NCBI GenBank assembly: GCA_049671745.1
Contig: JBATVL010000096.1
Location: 12,263 to 76,262, forward strand
Source: SNAP01 sp049671745
Lineage (GTDB): Bacteria > Bacteroidota > Bacteroidia > Bacteroidales > Marinifilaceae
DNA: 64,000 nucleotides
Reading direction: 5' to 3'
The position numbers were made by a program, and so were the translations under genes. Position 1 is the first letter of the stretch; every line of letters begins with the position of its first letter. Shown here in pieces: positions 8,959 to 17,229 of the stretch. The notes under the pieces are model-generated. The model searched no databases. It was given only the letters and a program-made list of their open reading frames with translations, and was not told where the DNA came from.

Positions 8959-10011
8959 TTACTTGTCAGCATACATTTTCTTATAATATTCTTGATAATC
9001 ACCAGATGTAATATTATCCATCCATTCCTGATTATCCATATACCAGTCTATAGTCTTTTCTATTCCTTCTTCAAATTGAAGAGAAGGTTTCCATCCAAGT
9101 TCTTCCGATAATTTAGTTGAATCTATCGCATAACGAAGATCATGTCCTGCTCTGTCAGTTACATATGTAATTAACTTCTCTGAAGTACCCTCTTCCCTAT
9201 CAAGTTTATTATCCATAACTTTACAGATAACCTTAATAAGATCTATATTTTTCCACTCGTTGAAACCACCAATATTATATGTTTCACCATGTCTACCATT
9301 ATGAAAGACAGTATCAATAGCTCTAGCATGATCAATTACATAAAGCCAATCACGAATATTTTCACCTTTCCCATATACAGGAAGAGGTCTATTAAAACGT
9401 ATATTATTTATAAATAAAGGAATTAGTTTCTCAGGAAATTGATTAGGTCCATAATTATTAGAGCAGTTCGTTATAACAGTTGGCATACCGAAGGTATTCG
9501 AATAAGCTCTCACAAAATGATCAGAACTAGCCTTAGCTGCTGAATAAGGAGACTTTGGATCATAAGGAGTATCTTCTAAAAAGAAACCCTCTGCTCCAAG
9601 AGAACCATACACCTCATCTGTAGAAATATGATAAAACAACTTATCAGAGAAGTCATTTTTCCACGATTCTTTAGCCTGATTCAGCAAAGTAAGTGTACCC
9701 ATTATATTTGTTTGTGCAAACTCAAATGGATTAGTTATAGATCTATCTACATGAGATTCTGCTGCTAAATGAATAACTGCATCAATTGAATATTTCTCAA
9801 ATACTTCTTTCACTTTCGGAATATCACAGATATCAACTTTCTCGAAGTGGTAATTAGGTGCATTCTCTACTTCACTAAGATTTGCAAGATTTCCTGCATA
9901 AGTTAGAGAATCCATATTTATAATTCTGTAGTTTGGATATTTCTTTACAAATAAGTTAACCACATGACAACCTATGAAGCCTGCACCTCCAGTAATTAGT
10001 ATATTTTTCAT
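8959..10011 (-). CDS. rfbB: dTDP-glucose 4,6-dehydratase
   Basis: A 350-residue cytoplasmic extended short-chain dehydrogenase that converts dTDP-glucose to dTDP-4-keto-6-deoxyglucose, a precursor of rhamnose and other deoxysugars in surface polysaccharide. The NAD-binding GGAGFIG is at residues 8-14, the TDE catalytic triplet at 131-133, and YSAAK (YxxxK) at 156-160. Length is normal. Its ATG overlaps the rfbA stop by one base (TAATG), so translation is coupled. rfbC and rfbD for completing dTDP-rhamnose are not in the window; the product may feed another deoxysugar or those genes lie elsewhere. Confidence 0.95.
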   Translation of the reverse strand: MKNILITGGAGFIGCHVVNLFVKKYPNYRIINMDSLTYAGNLANLSEVENAPNYHFEKVDICDIPKVKEVFEKYSIDAVIHLAAESHVDRSITNPFEFAQTNIMGTLTLLNQAKESWKNDFSDKLFYHISTDEVYGSLGAEGFFLEDTPYDPKSPYSAAKASSDHFVRAYSNTFGMPTVITNCSNNYGPNQFPEKLIPLFINNIRFNRPLPVYGKGENIRDWLYVIDHARAIDTVFHNGRHGETYNIGGFNEWKNIDLIKVICKVMDNKLDREEGTSEKLITYVTDRAGHDLRYAIDSTKLSEELGWKPSLQFEEGIEKTIDWYMDNQEWMDNITSGDYQEYYKKMYADK

Positions 10012-10883
10012 TATTTTGCTATTGATAATAAATATTGACCGTATTCATTTTTAATCATAGAATTTCCGAGAGCAATAAGTTGTTGCCTATTAATATAGCC
10101 CTTATTATAAGCTATCTCTTCAAGACAAGCAACCTTAAGTCCCTGACGTTTCTCTATAGTTGCAATAAACTCACCTGCATCAAGAAGAGATTCATGAGTT
10201 CCTGTATCAAGCCAAGCATAACCACGCCCCATAAGTTCAACCTTCAATTCTCCTCTATCAAGATATTCTTGATTGACAGTAGTTATTTCTAATTCACCTC
10301 TATGAGAAGGTTTTATATTTTTAGCTACCTCAACAACTGAATTTGGATAGAAATAAAGTCCAACAACCGCATAATTAGATTTAGGATTTTCAGGTTTCTC
10401 CTCTATAGTTGTAACAGTTCCGTCCTCATCAAATGTTGCAACGCCATATCTTTCGGGATCGTTTACGTAATAAGCGAAAACAGTAGATTTCTTCTCTACT
10501 TCAACCTTACATCTTGCATCGCTTAAAAGACCTGAAAGTCCATCTCCATAAAAGATATTATCTCCAAGAATTAAACAAACATCATCACCAGCAATAAAAT
10601 CTTCACCAATAATAAATGCTTGAGCTAATCCATCAGGTGAGGGTTGCTCTGCGTATTCCAAATTAATACCTAACTCAGAACCATCTCCTAGAAGGTTCTT
10701 AAACATAGGAAGATCTGTAGGTGTTGAAATAATTAAGATATCTTTAATACCTGCAAGCATCAAAACCGATAGAGGATAATAAATCATCGGTTTATCGTAT
10801 ATAGGTAGTAATTGTTTCGAAACACCTTTAGTAATAGGATACAAGCGAGTGCCTGATCCTCCAGCTAGAATTATTCCTTTCAT
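10011..10883 (-). CDS. rfbA: Glucose-1-phosphate thymidylyltransferase
   Basis: A 290-residue nucleotidyltransferase that makes dTDP-glucose from dTTP and glucose-1-phosphate, the step before RfbB. The nucleotide-binding signature GGSGTRLYP begins at residue 8, KPMIYYPLS follows at 31-39, and the metal/substrate segment LGDNIFYG is at 106-113. Length is standard for RmlA. It lies 44 bases after dnaB on the same strand and is translationally coupled to rfbB; the dnaB link is probably only positional. Confidence 0.95.
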   Translation of the reverse strand: MKGIILAGGSGTRLYPITKGVSKQLLPIYDKPMIYYPLSVLMLAGIKDILIISTPTDLPMFKNLLGDGSELGINLEYAEQPSPDGLAQAFIIGEDFIAGDDVCLILGDNIFYGDGLSGLLSDARCKVEVEKKSTVFAYYVNDPERYGVATFDEDGTVTTIEEKPENPKSNYAVVGLYFYPNSVVEVAKNIKPSHRGELEITTVNQEYLDRGELKVELMGRGYAWLDTGTHESLLDAGEFIATIEKRQGLKVACLEEIAYNKGYINRQQLIALGNSMIKNEYGQYLLSIAK

Positions 10884-10927
10884 TGTATATATTTTATTTT
10901 AGGGCAGATTAATATTTCTTTTATAAA

Positions 10928-12472
10928 TTAAAAAGGGGCCACATCATCAAAATCATCTGCCGTTGGCAAACCCTGTCCAAAGTCTTGAGAAACAGGAGGT
11001 GTTTTAAATGAATCTGGTATAGGTTTATTTAATTTTGATTGATATTTTTTATTTTCATTTCCTTGATCTGTTGGTTGAAAAGGAGAAATTTCTTCAAGAT
11101 CACAGAATTGAGCAAGCTCGTTTCTAAACCTTAATTGAACCTCACCAACAGCACCATTTCTATGTTTTGCTATAATAATATCTGCTATTCCTCTAAGGTC
11201 ATTACCTTCAGCATCTTGAACAATTCCATATCTTTCAGGACGGTGAATAAAAAGAACCATATCAGCATCCTGCTCAATAGAACCAGATTCTCGAAGGTCA
11301 GAAAGCATTGGTTTCTTAGCGTCTCCAGTACGTTGTTCTACACCACGGTTAAGCTGAGAAAGAGCTAAAACTGGGATATTCAGTTCCTTAGCAATAATCT
11401 TTAACTGACGAGAGATAAGCGAAACTTCCTGCTCACGATTTCCTCTCATATCACTTCCTGCAGTCATCAACTGAAGGTAGTCAATAATAAGAACCTGAAT
11501 ATTGTATCTAGCTTTCAACCTTCTACATTTAGCACGAAGTTCAAATATAGAAAGAGCTGGTGTATCATCAATAAAAATAGGTGCTTCAACAAGAGGACGA
11601 ATCTTCTTATGTAATAATTGCCACTCATCATCTCTTAATTTACCACTTCTTAGTTTCTCAGAACCAAGTTCTGTTTCAGAAGCGATAAGACGAGTAACAA
11701 GCTGTACAGATGACATTTCCAGAGAAAACACAGCAATTGGAGCTTTATGATCTACAGCCATGTTTCTAGCCATAGACAATACAAAAGCTGTCTTACCCAT
11801 AGATGGTCGAGCAGCTACAATAACTAAATCTGATGGTTGCCATCCTGAGGTGATTTTATCCAAGGCAGTAAAGCCTGAAGGAGTACCACTCATTCCATCT
11901 GGACGTGCAGCAGCAATCTCAATTCCTTTTATTGCGTCCTCAACAACAGACTTTATTGCCGAAGTTTCTTTCTTTATATTACCTTCTGCTACATTAAATA
12001 CGTCTTGTTGAGCTTTGTCTAAAAGATCGGCTACATCAACAGATTCGTCATAAGCACAAGTTTGAATCTCAGTACTTACTCTAATAAGTTCTCTTTGGAT
12101 ATATTTTTGTGCAACTATACGTGCATGATACTCAATATGAGCAGCAGAAGCCACTCTGTCTGTTAATTGAGATACGTAAATAAGCCCTCCAATTTTATCT
12201 AGGACTCCCTGTCGCTTTAGTTCTTCAGAAACGGTAAGTAAATCGACTGGCTTCTCTTCTATAGAAAGAGATTGAATAGCTTTATATATATGCTGATGCG
12301 CTTCTTTATAAAAGGCCTCTGGACGTAAAATATCTCCAACTGCAATATATGCGTCTTTCTCGAGCATTAATGCCCCCAAAACAACTTCTTCTAATTCTAT
12401 TGCCTGGGGTGGCAATTTACCTCTTTCATTAGCAGGCATCTGCTTATAGTTTGAATATTCTTTTTTAGCCAT
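10928..12472 (-). CDS. dnaB: Replicative DNA helicase DnaB
   Basis: A 514-residue RecA-fold helicase that unwinds the fork ahead of the replisome as a hexamer. The N-terminal DnaB domain (about residues 22-125) is followed by the P-loop ARPSMGKT at 221-228, the Walker B LIIDYLQLM, and the SRQLKIIAKELNIPVLALSQLN helicase segment near residue 370. The C-terminus has a low-complexity tail ending DDFDDVAPF, typical in Bacteroidota. No intein is present. On the minus strand a CAAAGATA at 12492-12499 gives the -7 word TATCTTTG, about 20 bases before the ATG. Confidence 0.95.
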   Translation of the reverse strand: MAKKEYSNYKQMPANERGKLPPQAIELEEVVLGALMLEKDAYIAVGDILRPEAFYKEAHQHIYKAIQSLSIEEKPVDLLTVSEELKRQGVLDKIGGLIYVSQLTDRVASAAHIEYHARIVAQKYIQRELIRVSTEIQTCAYDESVDVADLLDKAQQDVFNVAEGNIKKETSAIKSVVEDAIKGIEIAAARPDGMSGTPSGFTALDKITSGWQPSDLVIVAARPSMGKTAFVLSMARNMAVDHKAPIAVFSLEMSSVQLVTRLIASETELGSEKLRSGKLRDDEWQLLHKKIRPLVEAPIFIDDTPALSIFELRAKCRRLKARYNIQVLIIDYLQLMTAGSDMRGNREQEVSLISRQLKIIAKELNIPVLALSQLNRGVEQRTGDAKKPMLSDLRESGSIEQDADMVLFIHRPERYGIVQDAEGNDLRGIADIIIAKHRNGAVGEVQLRFRNELAQFCDLEEISPFQPTDQGNENKKYQSKLNKPIPDSFKTPPVSQDFGQGLPTADDFDDVAPF

Positions 12473-12708
12473 ATATTTTGTATTTGCTAAACAAAGATAA
12501 CTAAAGAATTTGTATCACATGACAATATTTTTAATCATTTTAAAAACACACAAAAAACAAAGCATAATATAACAGGAAGCTTAAGAAACATTCATTAATA
12601 ATATACTACTATACTTAGATAATATTTCGCAGAATAGATATACAAAGTACAAAAATAAAAATTATGAGGTTCAAACAATAAAGAATGTAGAGATAATAAG
12701 ACATAAAA

Positions 12709-12737
12709 AAAAGAGCTATTTAAGAAATAGCTCTTTT
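12709..12737 (-). terminator. Intrinsic terminator of the tRNA-fMet pair
   Basis: A perfect 13-bp stem (12709-12721 with 12725-12737) and a 3-base loop, with a run of T on the minus strand. It lies immediately after the second tRNA-fMet. Confidence 0.88.
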
Positions 12738-12743
12738 AATCAG

Positions 12744-12815
12744 TAGCGAGAGCAGGATTCGAACCTACGACCTTTGGGTTATGAGCCCAACGAGCTGCCT
12801 CTGCTCCATCTCGCA
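12744..12815 (-). tRNA. Initiator tRNA-fMet (CAT), copy 2
   Basis: The 72-base cloverleaf folds cleanly: acceptor 7 bp, D-stem GAGC/GCTC, anticodon loop CTCATAA, T-arm GTAGG/CCTGC with TTCGAAT. Three features mark it as initiator rather than elongator: an unpaired first position of the acceptor stem (T against T), an A11:T24 pair in the D-stem, and three consecutive G:C pairs (GGG/CCC) closing the anticodon loop. CCA is not encoded. It is identical to the copy at 12854-12925. Confidence 0.93.
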
Positions 12816-12853
12816 ATGTATCTTTGATAATTATCTTCTGTTAAAAAAAGTAG

Positions 12854-12925
12854 TAGCGAGAGCAGGATTCGAACCTACGACCTTTGGGTTATGAGCCCAA
12901 CGAGCTGCCTCTGCTCCATCTCGCA
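12854..12925 (-). tRNA. Initiator tRNA-fMet (CAT), copy 1
   Basis: Identical in sequence to the copy at 12744-12815, with the same initiator hallmarks. The two are 110 bases apart, start to start, and a few flanking bases are also shared, pointing to a tandem duplication. This is the promoter-proximal copy. Confidence 0.93.
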
Positions 12926-12967
12926 ATATATCTTTTTTAATCCTCTTCTTCCTCTGTATTGCGGTTG

Positions 12968-12999
12968 CAAAAGTAGCAACTTTAATCGAGACTTCCAAA
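12968..12999 (-). promoter_or_regulatory. Promoter of the tRNA-fMet pair
   Basis: On the minus strand the sequence gives TTTG (12996-12999), 20 bases, then TACTTTTG (12968-12975). This is an exact match to the Bacteroidota primary-sigma pattern TTTG-N19/20-TAnnTTTG, about 43 bases before the first tRNA. Confidence 0.8.
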
Positions 13000-13106
13000 C
13001 CAAAACGTAAAAAAGATTTTCAAACAAGCCTTATCCACACTATTAAATAGAGTTAAAGGATAGTATTTTCTTGGTAAGTTATTAAGCTTTTATCGATATA
13101 AAGCAG

Positions 13107-13114
13107 TATCTTTG
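13107..13114 (+). promoter_or_regulatory. Candidate -7 element for the M23-dxr-rseP run
   Basis: TATCTTTG matches TAnnTTTG and lies 41 bases before the M23 peptidase ATG. No good TTTG is seen at the usual spacing upstream, so the call rests on the -7 word and position. Confidence 0.45.
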
Positions 13115-13155
13115 AACCACTTATTTAAGTAGCTCATTTAGAAAAATATACATAT

Positions 13156-14013
13156 ATGAACACAAAAAAATATATTGCACAATTACGTCATAAATATCTT
13201 CTTACTATATCAAACGACCATACTTTTGAAAAATACTTCTCTATTAAGTTATCAAAACTAAACCTACTTTCTCTATTTATCACCTTCAGTTTATTCATTG
13301 CAGTCTTTATTATTTCGATTATTACATTTACAGATTTCAAACAATTCATACCTGGTTTCGATAAAGAGCTACGCCAAAAAATAGTCACCAATGCAATGCA
13401 AGTAGATTCTCTTAAATATGAATTGCAAAAAAGAGATAGATTCTTGACAAGTATTCAAAAAGTTATTAAAGGTGAAGATCAAGTAACTTTGAAAGCTAAA
13501 CCAGTACACGATTCATTACAAAAAGCCTCACAGAATGTGACATTTAAAACATCTAAGGCAGAAACGGAGTTTAGAACAATTATAGAGGAACAGGAAAGAT
13601 TCAACCTTCATTTAGACACTGATGAGAAAAAAGCTAATACAGATCAGAAATTTTTTCCGCCTCTTGATGGCATTATATCACAGAAATTCGACCCTAAGCT
13701 TAATCACTATGGAATAGATTTAGTTGCAAAACAAAATTCAAGAATCTCTACTGTTTTAAATGGAACCGTTATATTTGCGGGCTGGACAGTGAGGACAGGT
13801 TATGTAATCACTATACAACACGATAATAATACTATATCTATATACAAGCATAATGCAGTATTATTAAAACAAATAGGAAATCACGTAAAAGCTGGTGAGG
13901 CTATTGCTATACTTGGAAACACAGGAGAACTTACAACAAGTGAGCATCTTCATTTTGAATTGTGGAAGAACGGAAAAGCCTTAGACCCTGAGCTCTTTAT
14001 TAAATTTAAATAA
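13156..14013 (+). CDS. M23-family (LytM) murein peptidase, membrane-anchored
   Basis: A 285-residue bitopic protein: cytoplasmic N-terminus, one membrane helix at about 38-58, a helical/coiled periplasmic stalk to about 160, then a LytM domain. Zinc ligands fit H184 and D188 (HYGID) and H266 in HLHFEL at 264-269, with H232 as the further active-site histidine, so the enzyme looks catalytically intact rather than an EnvC-like activator. It would cut peptidoglycan cross-links or support cell division or elongation. The stop is 4 bases before dxr, so the two are co-transcribed; this neighbour order is common in Bacteroidales. Confidence 0.88.
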   Translation: MNTKKYIAQLRHKYLLTISNDHTFEKYFSIKLSKLNLLSLFITFSLFIAVFIISIITFTDFKQFIPGFDKELRQKIVTNAMQVDSLKYELQKRDRFLTSIQKVIKGEDQVTLKAKPVHDSLQKASQNVTFKTSKAETEFRTIIEEQERFNLHLDTDEKKANTDQKFFPPLDGIISQKFDPKLNHYGIDLVAKQNSRISTVLNGTVIFAGWTVRTGYVITIQHDNNTISIYKHNAVLLKQIGNHVKAGEAIAILGNTGELTTSEHLHFELWKNGKALDPELFIKFK

Positions 14014-14017
14014 AAAC

Positions 14018-15163
14018 ATGAAACACATTGCCATATTAGGTTCTACTGGATCAATAGGAACACAAACATTAGAGGTTGTTGATGCAAACCCAGATAAGTT
14101 TACTGTAGAAATTCTTACAGCAAATAATAATTCTTCTTTACTTATTGAACAAGCTAAGAAATATAAGCCTGACACTGTAGTTATTGCTAATGAAGCAAAA
14201 TATCAAGAAGTTAAAGAGGCTCTTAAAAATGAACCAATTAAAGTTTTCACTGGAGATAAGGCCATAGAAGATGTGGTAGAATTTTCTACTATAGATACTG
14301 TAGTTACTGCTATGGTTGGATACTCGGGATTATTACCTACTATAAAAGCGATAAAGGCTGGAAAACATATTGCACTTGCCAATAAAGAAACTCTTGTTGT
14401 AGCTGGAGAGATTATAAAAGATCTTGTAGCGAAACACAAAGTATGTATTTTTCCTGTAGATTCAGAACATTCAGCTATATTTCAATGTCTTACTGGAGAA
14501 GTAGGTAATGAAATAGAAAAAATCCTTCTTACTGCATCGGGCGGACCTTTCAGAGGAAAAGACAAAGAATTCTTAAAAAAGGTTACTGCTGCTCAAGCTC
14601 TAAAACATCCAAACTGGTCTATGGGTGCTAAAATCACTATAGACTCGGCTTCTATGATGAATAAAGGTTTTGAAGCTATAGAGGCTAAATGGCTTTTTGA
14701 TGTAAAAGCAGAACAAATAGAGATACTTGTTCATCCACAATCGATAGTTCACTCAGCTGTTCAATTCAAAGATGGATCTATAAAAGCACAAATGGGCATG
14801 CCAGACATGAAAATGCCTATTCAATATGCTCTTACTTATCCAGACAGACCATTTGCTGATTACCCTAGAGTTAATTTCATGGATTATCCAAACCTAACTT
14901 TTGAGAAGCCTGATTTTAAAACTTTCCGTAATCTTCAACTTGCTTTTGACGCTATGGATAAAGGTGGAAATATGGCATGTATTATAAATGCAGCTAACGA
15001 AATTGCTGTTGATGCTTTTCTAAAAGAGAAAGTCTCTTTCCTTGGAATGACTGAGCTTATTGAGACTTGTATGCAGAAAATCTCTTTCATACAAAAACCT
15101 AGTATAGACGACTACATAGCAACAGATAAAGCTACTAGAGAATTTGCAAAATCTCTTATTTAA
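14018..15163 (+). CDS. dxr: 1-deoxy-D-xylulose-5-phosphate reductoisomerase
   Basis: A 381-residue cytoplasmic enzyme that converts DXP to MEP, the committed step of the non-mevalonate isoprenoid pathway. The NADPH-binding GSTGSIG is at residues 7-13; NKETLV, DSEHSAIFQCL and the SGGPFRG segment follow in the family order, including the metal-binding D and E of DSEH. Length is typical. It starts 4 bases after the M23 gene and is followed by rseP after 64 bases. Confidence 0.96.
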   Translation: MKHIAILGSTGSIGTQTLEVVDANPDKFTVEILTANNNSSLLIEQAKKYKPDTVVIANEAKYQEVKEALKNEPIKVFTGDKAIEDVVEFSTIDTVVTAMVGYSGLLPTIKAIKAGKHIALANKETLVVAGEIIKDLVAKHKVCIFPVDSEHSAIFQCLTGEVGNEIEKILLTASGGPFRGKDKEFLKKVTAAQALKHPNWSMGAKITIDSASMMNKGFEAIEAKWLFDVKAEQIEILVHPQSIVHSAVQFKDGSIKAQMGMPDMKMPIQYALTYPDRPFADYPRVNFMDYPNLTFEKPDFKTFRNLQLAFDAMDKGGNMACIINAANEIAVDAFLKEKVSFLGMTELIETCMQKISFIQKPSIDDYIATDKATREFAKSLI

Positions 15164-15227
15164 TATTTTTTACTTATCTGCGATAACAGATTGTTATTAC
15201 AAATCACATAACTTTTAATTTAAATAT

Positions 15228-16571
15228 ATGGATACATTTATAAAGATTGCACAATTCTTGTTGAGTTTAACAATTCTTGTTACTCTACACGAACTTGGGC
15301 ATTTCACCTTTGCTAAACTCTTCAAAACAAGAGTGGAAAAATTCTATATCTTCTTTAATCCTGTTTTCTCTCTTTTTAAATTTAAATATGGAGAAACAGA
15401 ATATGGATTAGGATGGATACCTCTTGGTGGTTACGTTAAAATCTCTGGCATGATAGACGAATCTATGGATAAGGAGCAAATGAGCAAACCTCCTAAACCT
15501 TATGAGTTTCGTTCTAAACCAGCATGGCAACGATTAATTATAATGATTGCAGGTGTAATGGTTAATATTGTGCTTGCCTTTGTAATTTTCATATCTGTAC
15601 TCTATACTTGGGGTGAGGAATATCTTCCTGCTAGAAATTTAAAGCAAGGAGTTATTTGCAGCCAAACAATGAAAGATGCTGGCCTAAAAGATGGAGATAT
15701 AATATTTGGTTTAGACAATCAAGAAATAGAGCGTTTCTCTGAGATTATTCCCAAAATAATTCTTAATAGTCCTAAAACGATTCAACTTATTAGAGATGGA
15801 AAAGAAACAAGCATAAATGTTCCTTCTACTCTTGTACCTGCTCTTCTTGAACAATCATCTAAGAGTTTTGACTATAATCCTGCTATTATCCCTAGAATTC
15901 CTTTTAAACCCTATGTTATAGGATTATTTGCAGAAAACTCTAAACTTCAGACAGCTGGTGCTAAACTTGGTGATGAACTTATTAGTATAGATAATAACGA
16001 TTTTGATACTCTTGATGAGTTTATTAGATATATACGTTCAAAAGCAAATACTGAGGTTTCTGTAGATCTTATAAGAGATGGTAAAACTATAAACCTAAAG
16101 CTTAAACTTGATGAAAAATCAAGCCTTGGAATTCAAGTAAAACGTAATAAATACTTCGATACTGAAGTTAAGACATATACTTTTCTAGAAGCTATTCCTG
16201 CTGGAATATCTAGTACTACCAATAAAATATCTTCTTATTTTAGTTCTTTAAAGCTAATGTTTAAGAAAGATACTAAGGCTTATAAATCTGTTGGTGGATT
16301 CATGACTATTGGTAATATCTTCCCTAGTCATTGGGATTGGAGAATATTTTGGAACCTAACAGCTTATCTTTCTATTATTCTTGGTATAATGAACTTACTT
16401 CCAATTCCTGCTCTTGATGGTGGGCATGTTATGTTCTTGATTTACGAGATTATTAGAGGTAAAAAACCTGGGGATAAATTTATGGAATATGCACAAATGA
16501 CTGGAATGCTTATTCTATTCTCTCTACTTATATTAGCCAATGTTAACGATCTTATAAAGTTCTTTAATTAG
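15228..16571 (+). CDS. rseP: RIP metalloprotease RseP (site-2 protease)
   Basis: A 447-residue integral membrane zinc protease. The zinc motif HELGH is at 21-25 in the first helix, two PDZ-like segments occupy the middle (glycine-rich stretches near residues 145-200 and 230-290), and the third zinc ligand motif LPIPALDGGHV is near residue 388 in a late helix. Known substrates of the family are anti-sigma factors and remnant signal peptides cut within the membrane. The substrate here cannot be told from the window. It follows dxr in the usual order. Confidence 0.94.
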   Translation: MDTFIKIAQFLLSLTILVTLHELGHFTFAKLFKTRVEKFYIFFNPVFSLFKFKYGETEYGLGWIPLGGYVKISGMIDESMDKEQMSKPPKPYEFRSKPAWQRLIIMIAGVMVNIVLAFVIFISVLYTWGEEYLPARNLKQGVICSQTMKDAGLKDGDIIFGLDNQEIERFSEIIPKIILNSPKTIQLIRDGKETSINVPSTLVPALLEQSSKSFDYNPAIIPRIPFKPYVIGLFAENSKLQTAGAKLGDELISIDNNDFDTLDEFIRYIRSKANTEVSVDLIRDGKTINLKLKLDEKSSLGIQVKRNKYFDTEVKTYTFLEAIPAGISSTTNKISSYFSSLKLMFKKDTKAYKSVGGFMTIGNIFPSHWDWRIFWNLTAYLSIILGIMNLLPIPALDGGHVMFLIYEIIRGKKPGDKFMEYAQMTGMLILFSLLILANVNDLIKFFN

Positions 16572-16597
16572 GAACTTTACAAATTATATTAAAAAAA

Positions 16598-17146
16598 ATG
16601 GGTAGAAAATTACGTAATTCAGAGCTAGGTAGATTGACAAATGAAGAGTTTGCGACTGAAGAAAAATCACCTATTGTTGTTGTATTAGACAATATAAGAA
16701 GCTTAAATAATGTTGGTTCTGTATTTAGAACAGCTGATGCTTTTCTTATTGAGAAAATTTGTCTTTGTGGCATAACAGCAACTCCTCCTCATAGAGACAT
16801 TCACAAAACGGCTCTTGGAGCAGAAGAGTCTGTTGAATGGGAACATCACAAAGAGTGTATGGACTGCATTAATGAGCTTAAAGAGCAAGGATATAAGATA
16901 TATTCAGTGGAGCAAGCAGAGAATAGCATAATGCTTCAAAACTTCAAAGCTGCAGAGGGTGAAAAATTTGCTCTTGTATTCGGTAACGAAGTTAAAGGTG
17001 TTCAGCAAAAAGTTGTTGACGCATCAGATGCTTGTATAGAAATACCACAATTTGGAACTAAACATTCTTTCAATATATCTGTTACGGCAGGTATGCTTAT
17101 TTGGGAAGCTTTTAAGTCTTCTTGCGCTAAGAAACTTGAAAAATAA
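16598..17146 (+). CDS. TrmH/SpoU-family RNA 2'-O-methyltransferase
   Basis: A 182-residue SPOUT methyltransferase. The three family motifs are in order: NVGSVFRTADA (motif 1, near residue 36), ALVFGNEVKGV (motif 2, near 127), and IPQFGTKHSFNISVTAGMLI (motif 3, near 149). It would use S-adenosylmethionine through the trefoil knot to methylate a ribose in tRNA or rRNA. It lacks the N-terminal substrate-binding extension of RlmB-type enzymes, so a tRNA target is plausible but not shown. It ends the forward run begun at 13156. Confidence 0.87.
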   Translation: MGRKLRNSELGRLTNEEFATEEKSPIVVVLDNIRSLNNVGSVFRTADAFLIEKICLCGITATPPHRDIHKTALGAEESVEWEHHKECMDCINELKEQGYKIYSVEQAENSIMLQNFKAAEGEKFALVFGNEVKGVQQKVVDASDACIEIPQFGTKHSFNISVTAGMLIWEAFKSSCAKKLEK

Positions 17147-17164
17147 CTAGTTGTATACAACTAG
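17147..17164. repeat. 18-base perfect palindrome after the TrmH stop
   Basis: CTAGTTGTATACAACTAG begins right after the stop codon. It has no loop, so it is a dyad more like a binding site than a terminator; a proper terminator follows at 17181-17210. Confidence 0.6.
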
Positions 17165-17180
17165 AATATAATAAATTAAA

Positions 17181-17210
17181 AAAGGATCATATCTAACGAT
17201 ATGATCCTTT
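17181..17210. terminator. Bidirectional terminator between TrmH gene and miaB
   Basis: A 12-bp stem (17181-17192 with 17199-17210), 6-base loop, A run on the left and T run on the right, placed between two convergent genes. It can serve both strands. Confidence 0.85.
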
Positions 17211-17229
17211 TTATATTCTATATAAGTTA

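Noticed and set aside
8959..10883. A complete dTDP-rhamnose locus
   Set aside because: Only rfbA and rfbB are present; no rfbC or rfbD, and no glycosyltransferases, so no polysaccharide locus is called.
13031..13039. A perfect TTATCCACA DnaA box in the gap where gene direction switches
   Set aside because: Only one box is seen, with no cluster or AT-rich unwinding element, and no dnaA gene; one match in 64 kb can be chance. Not called an origin.
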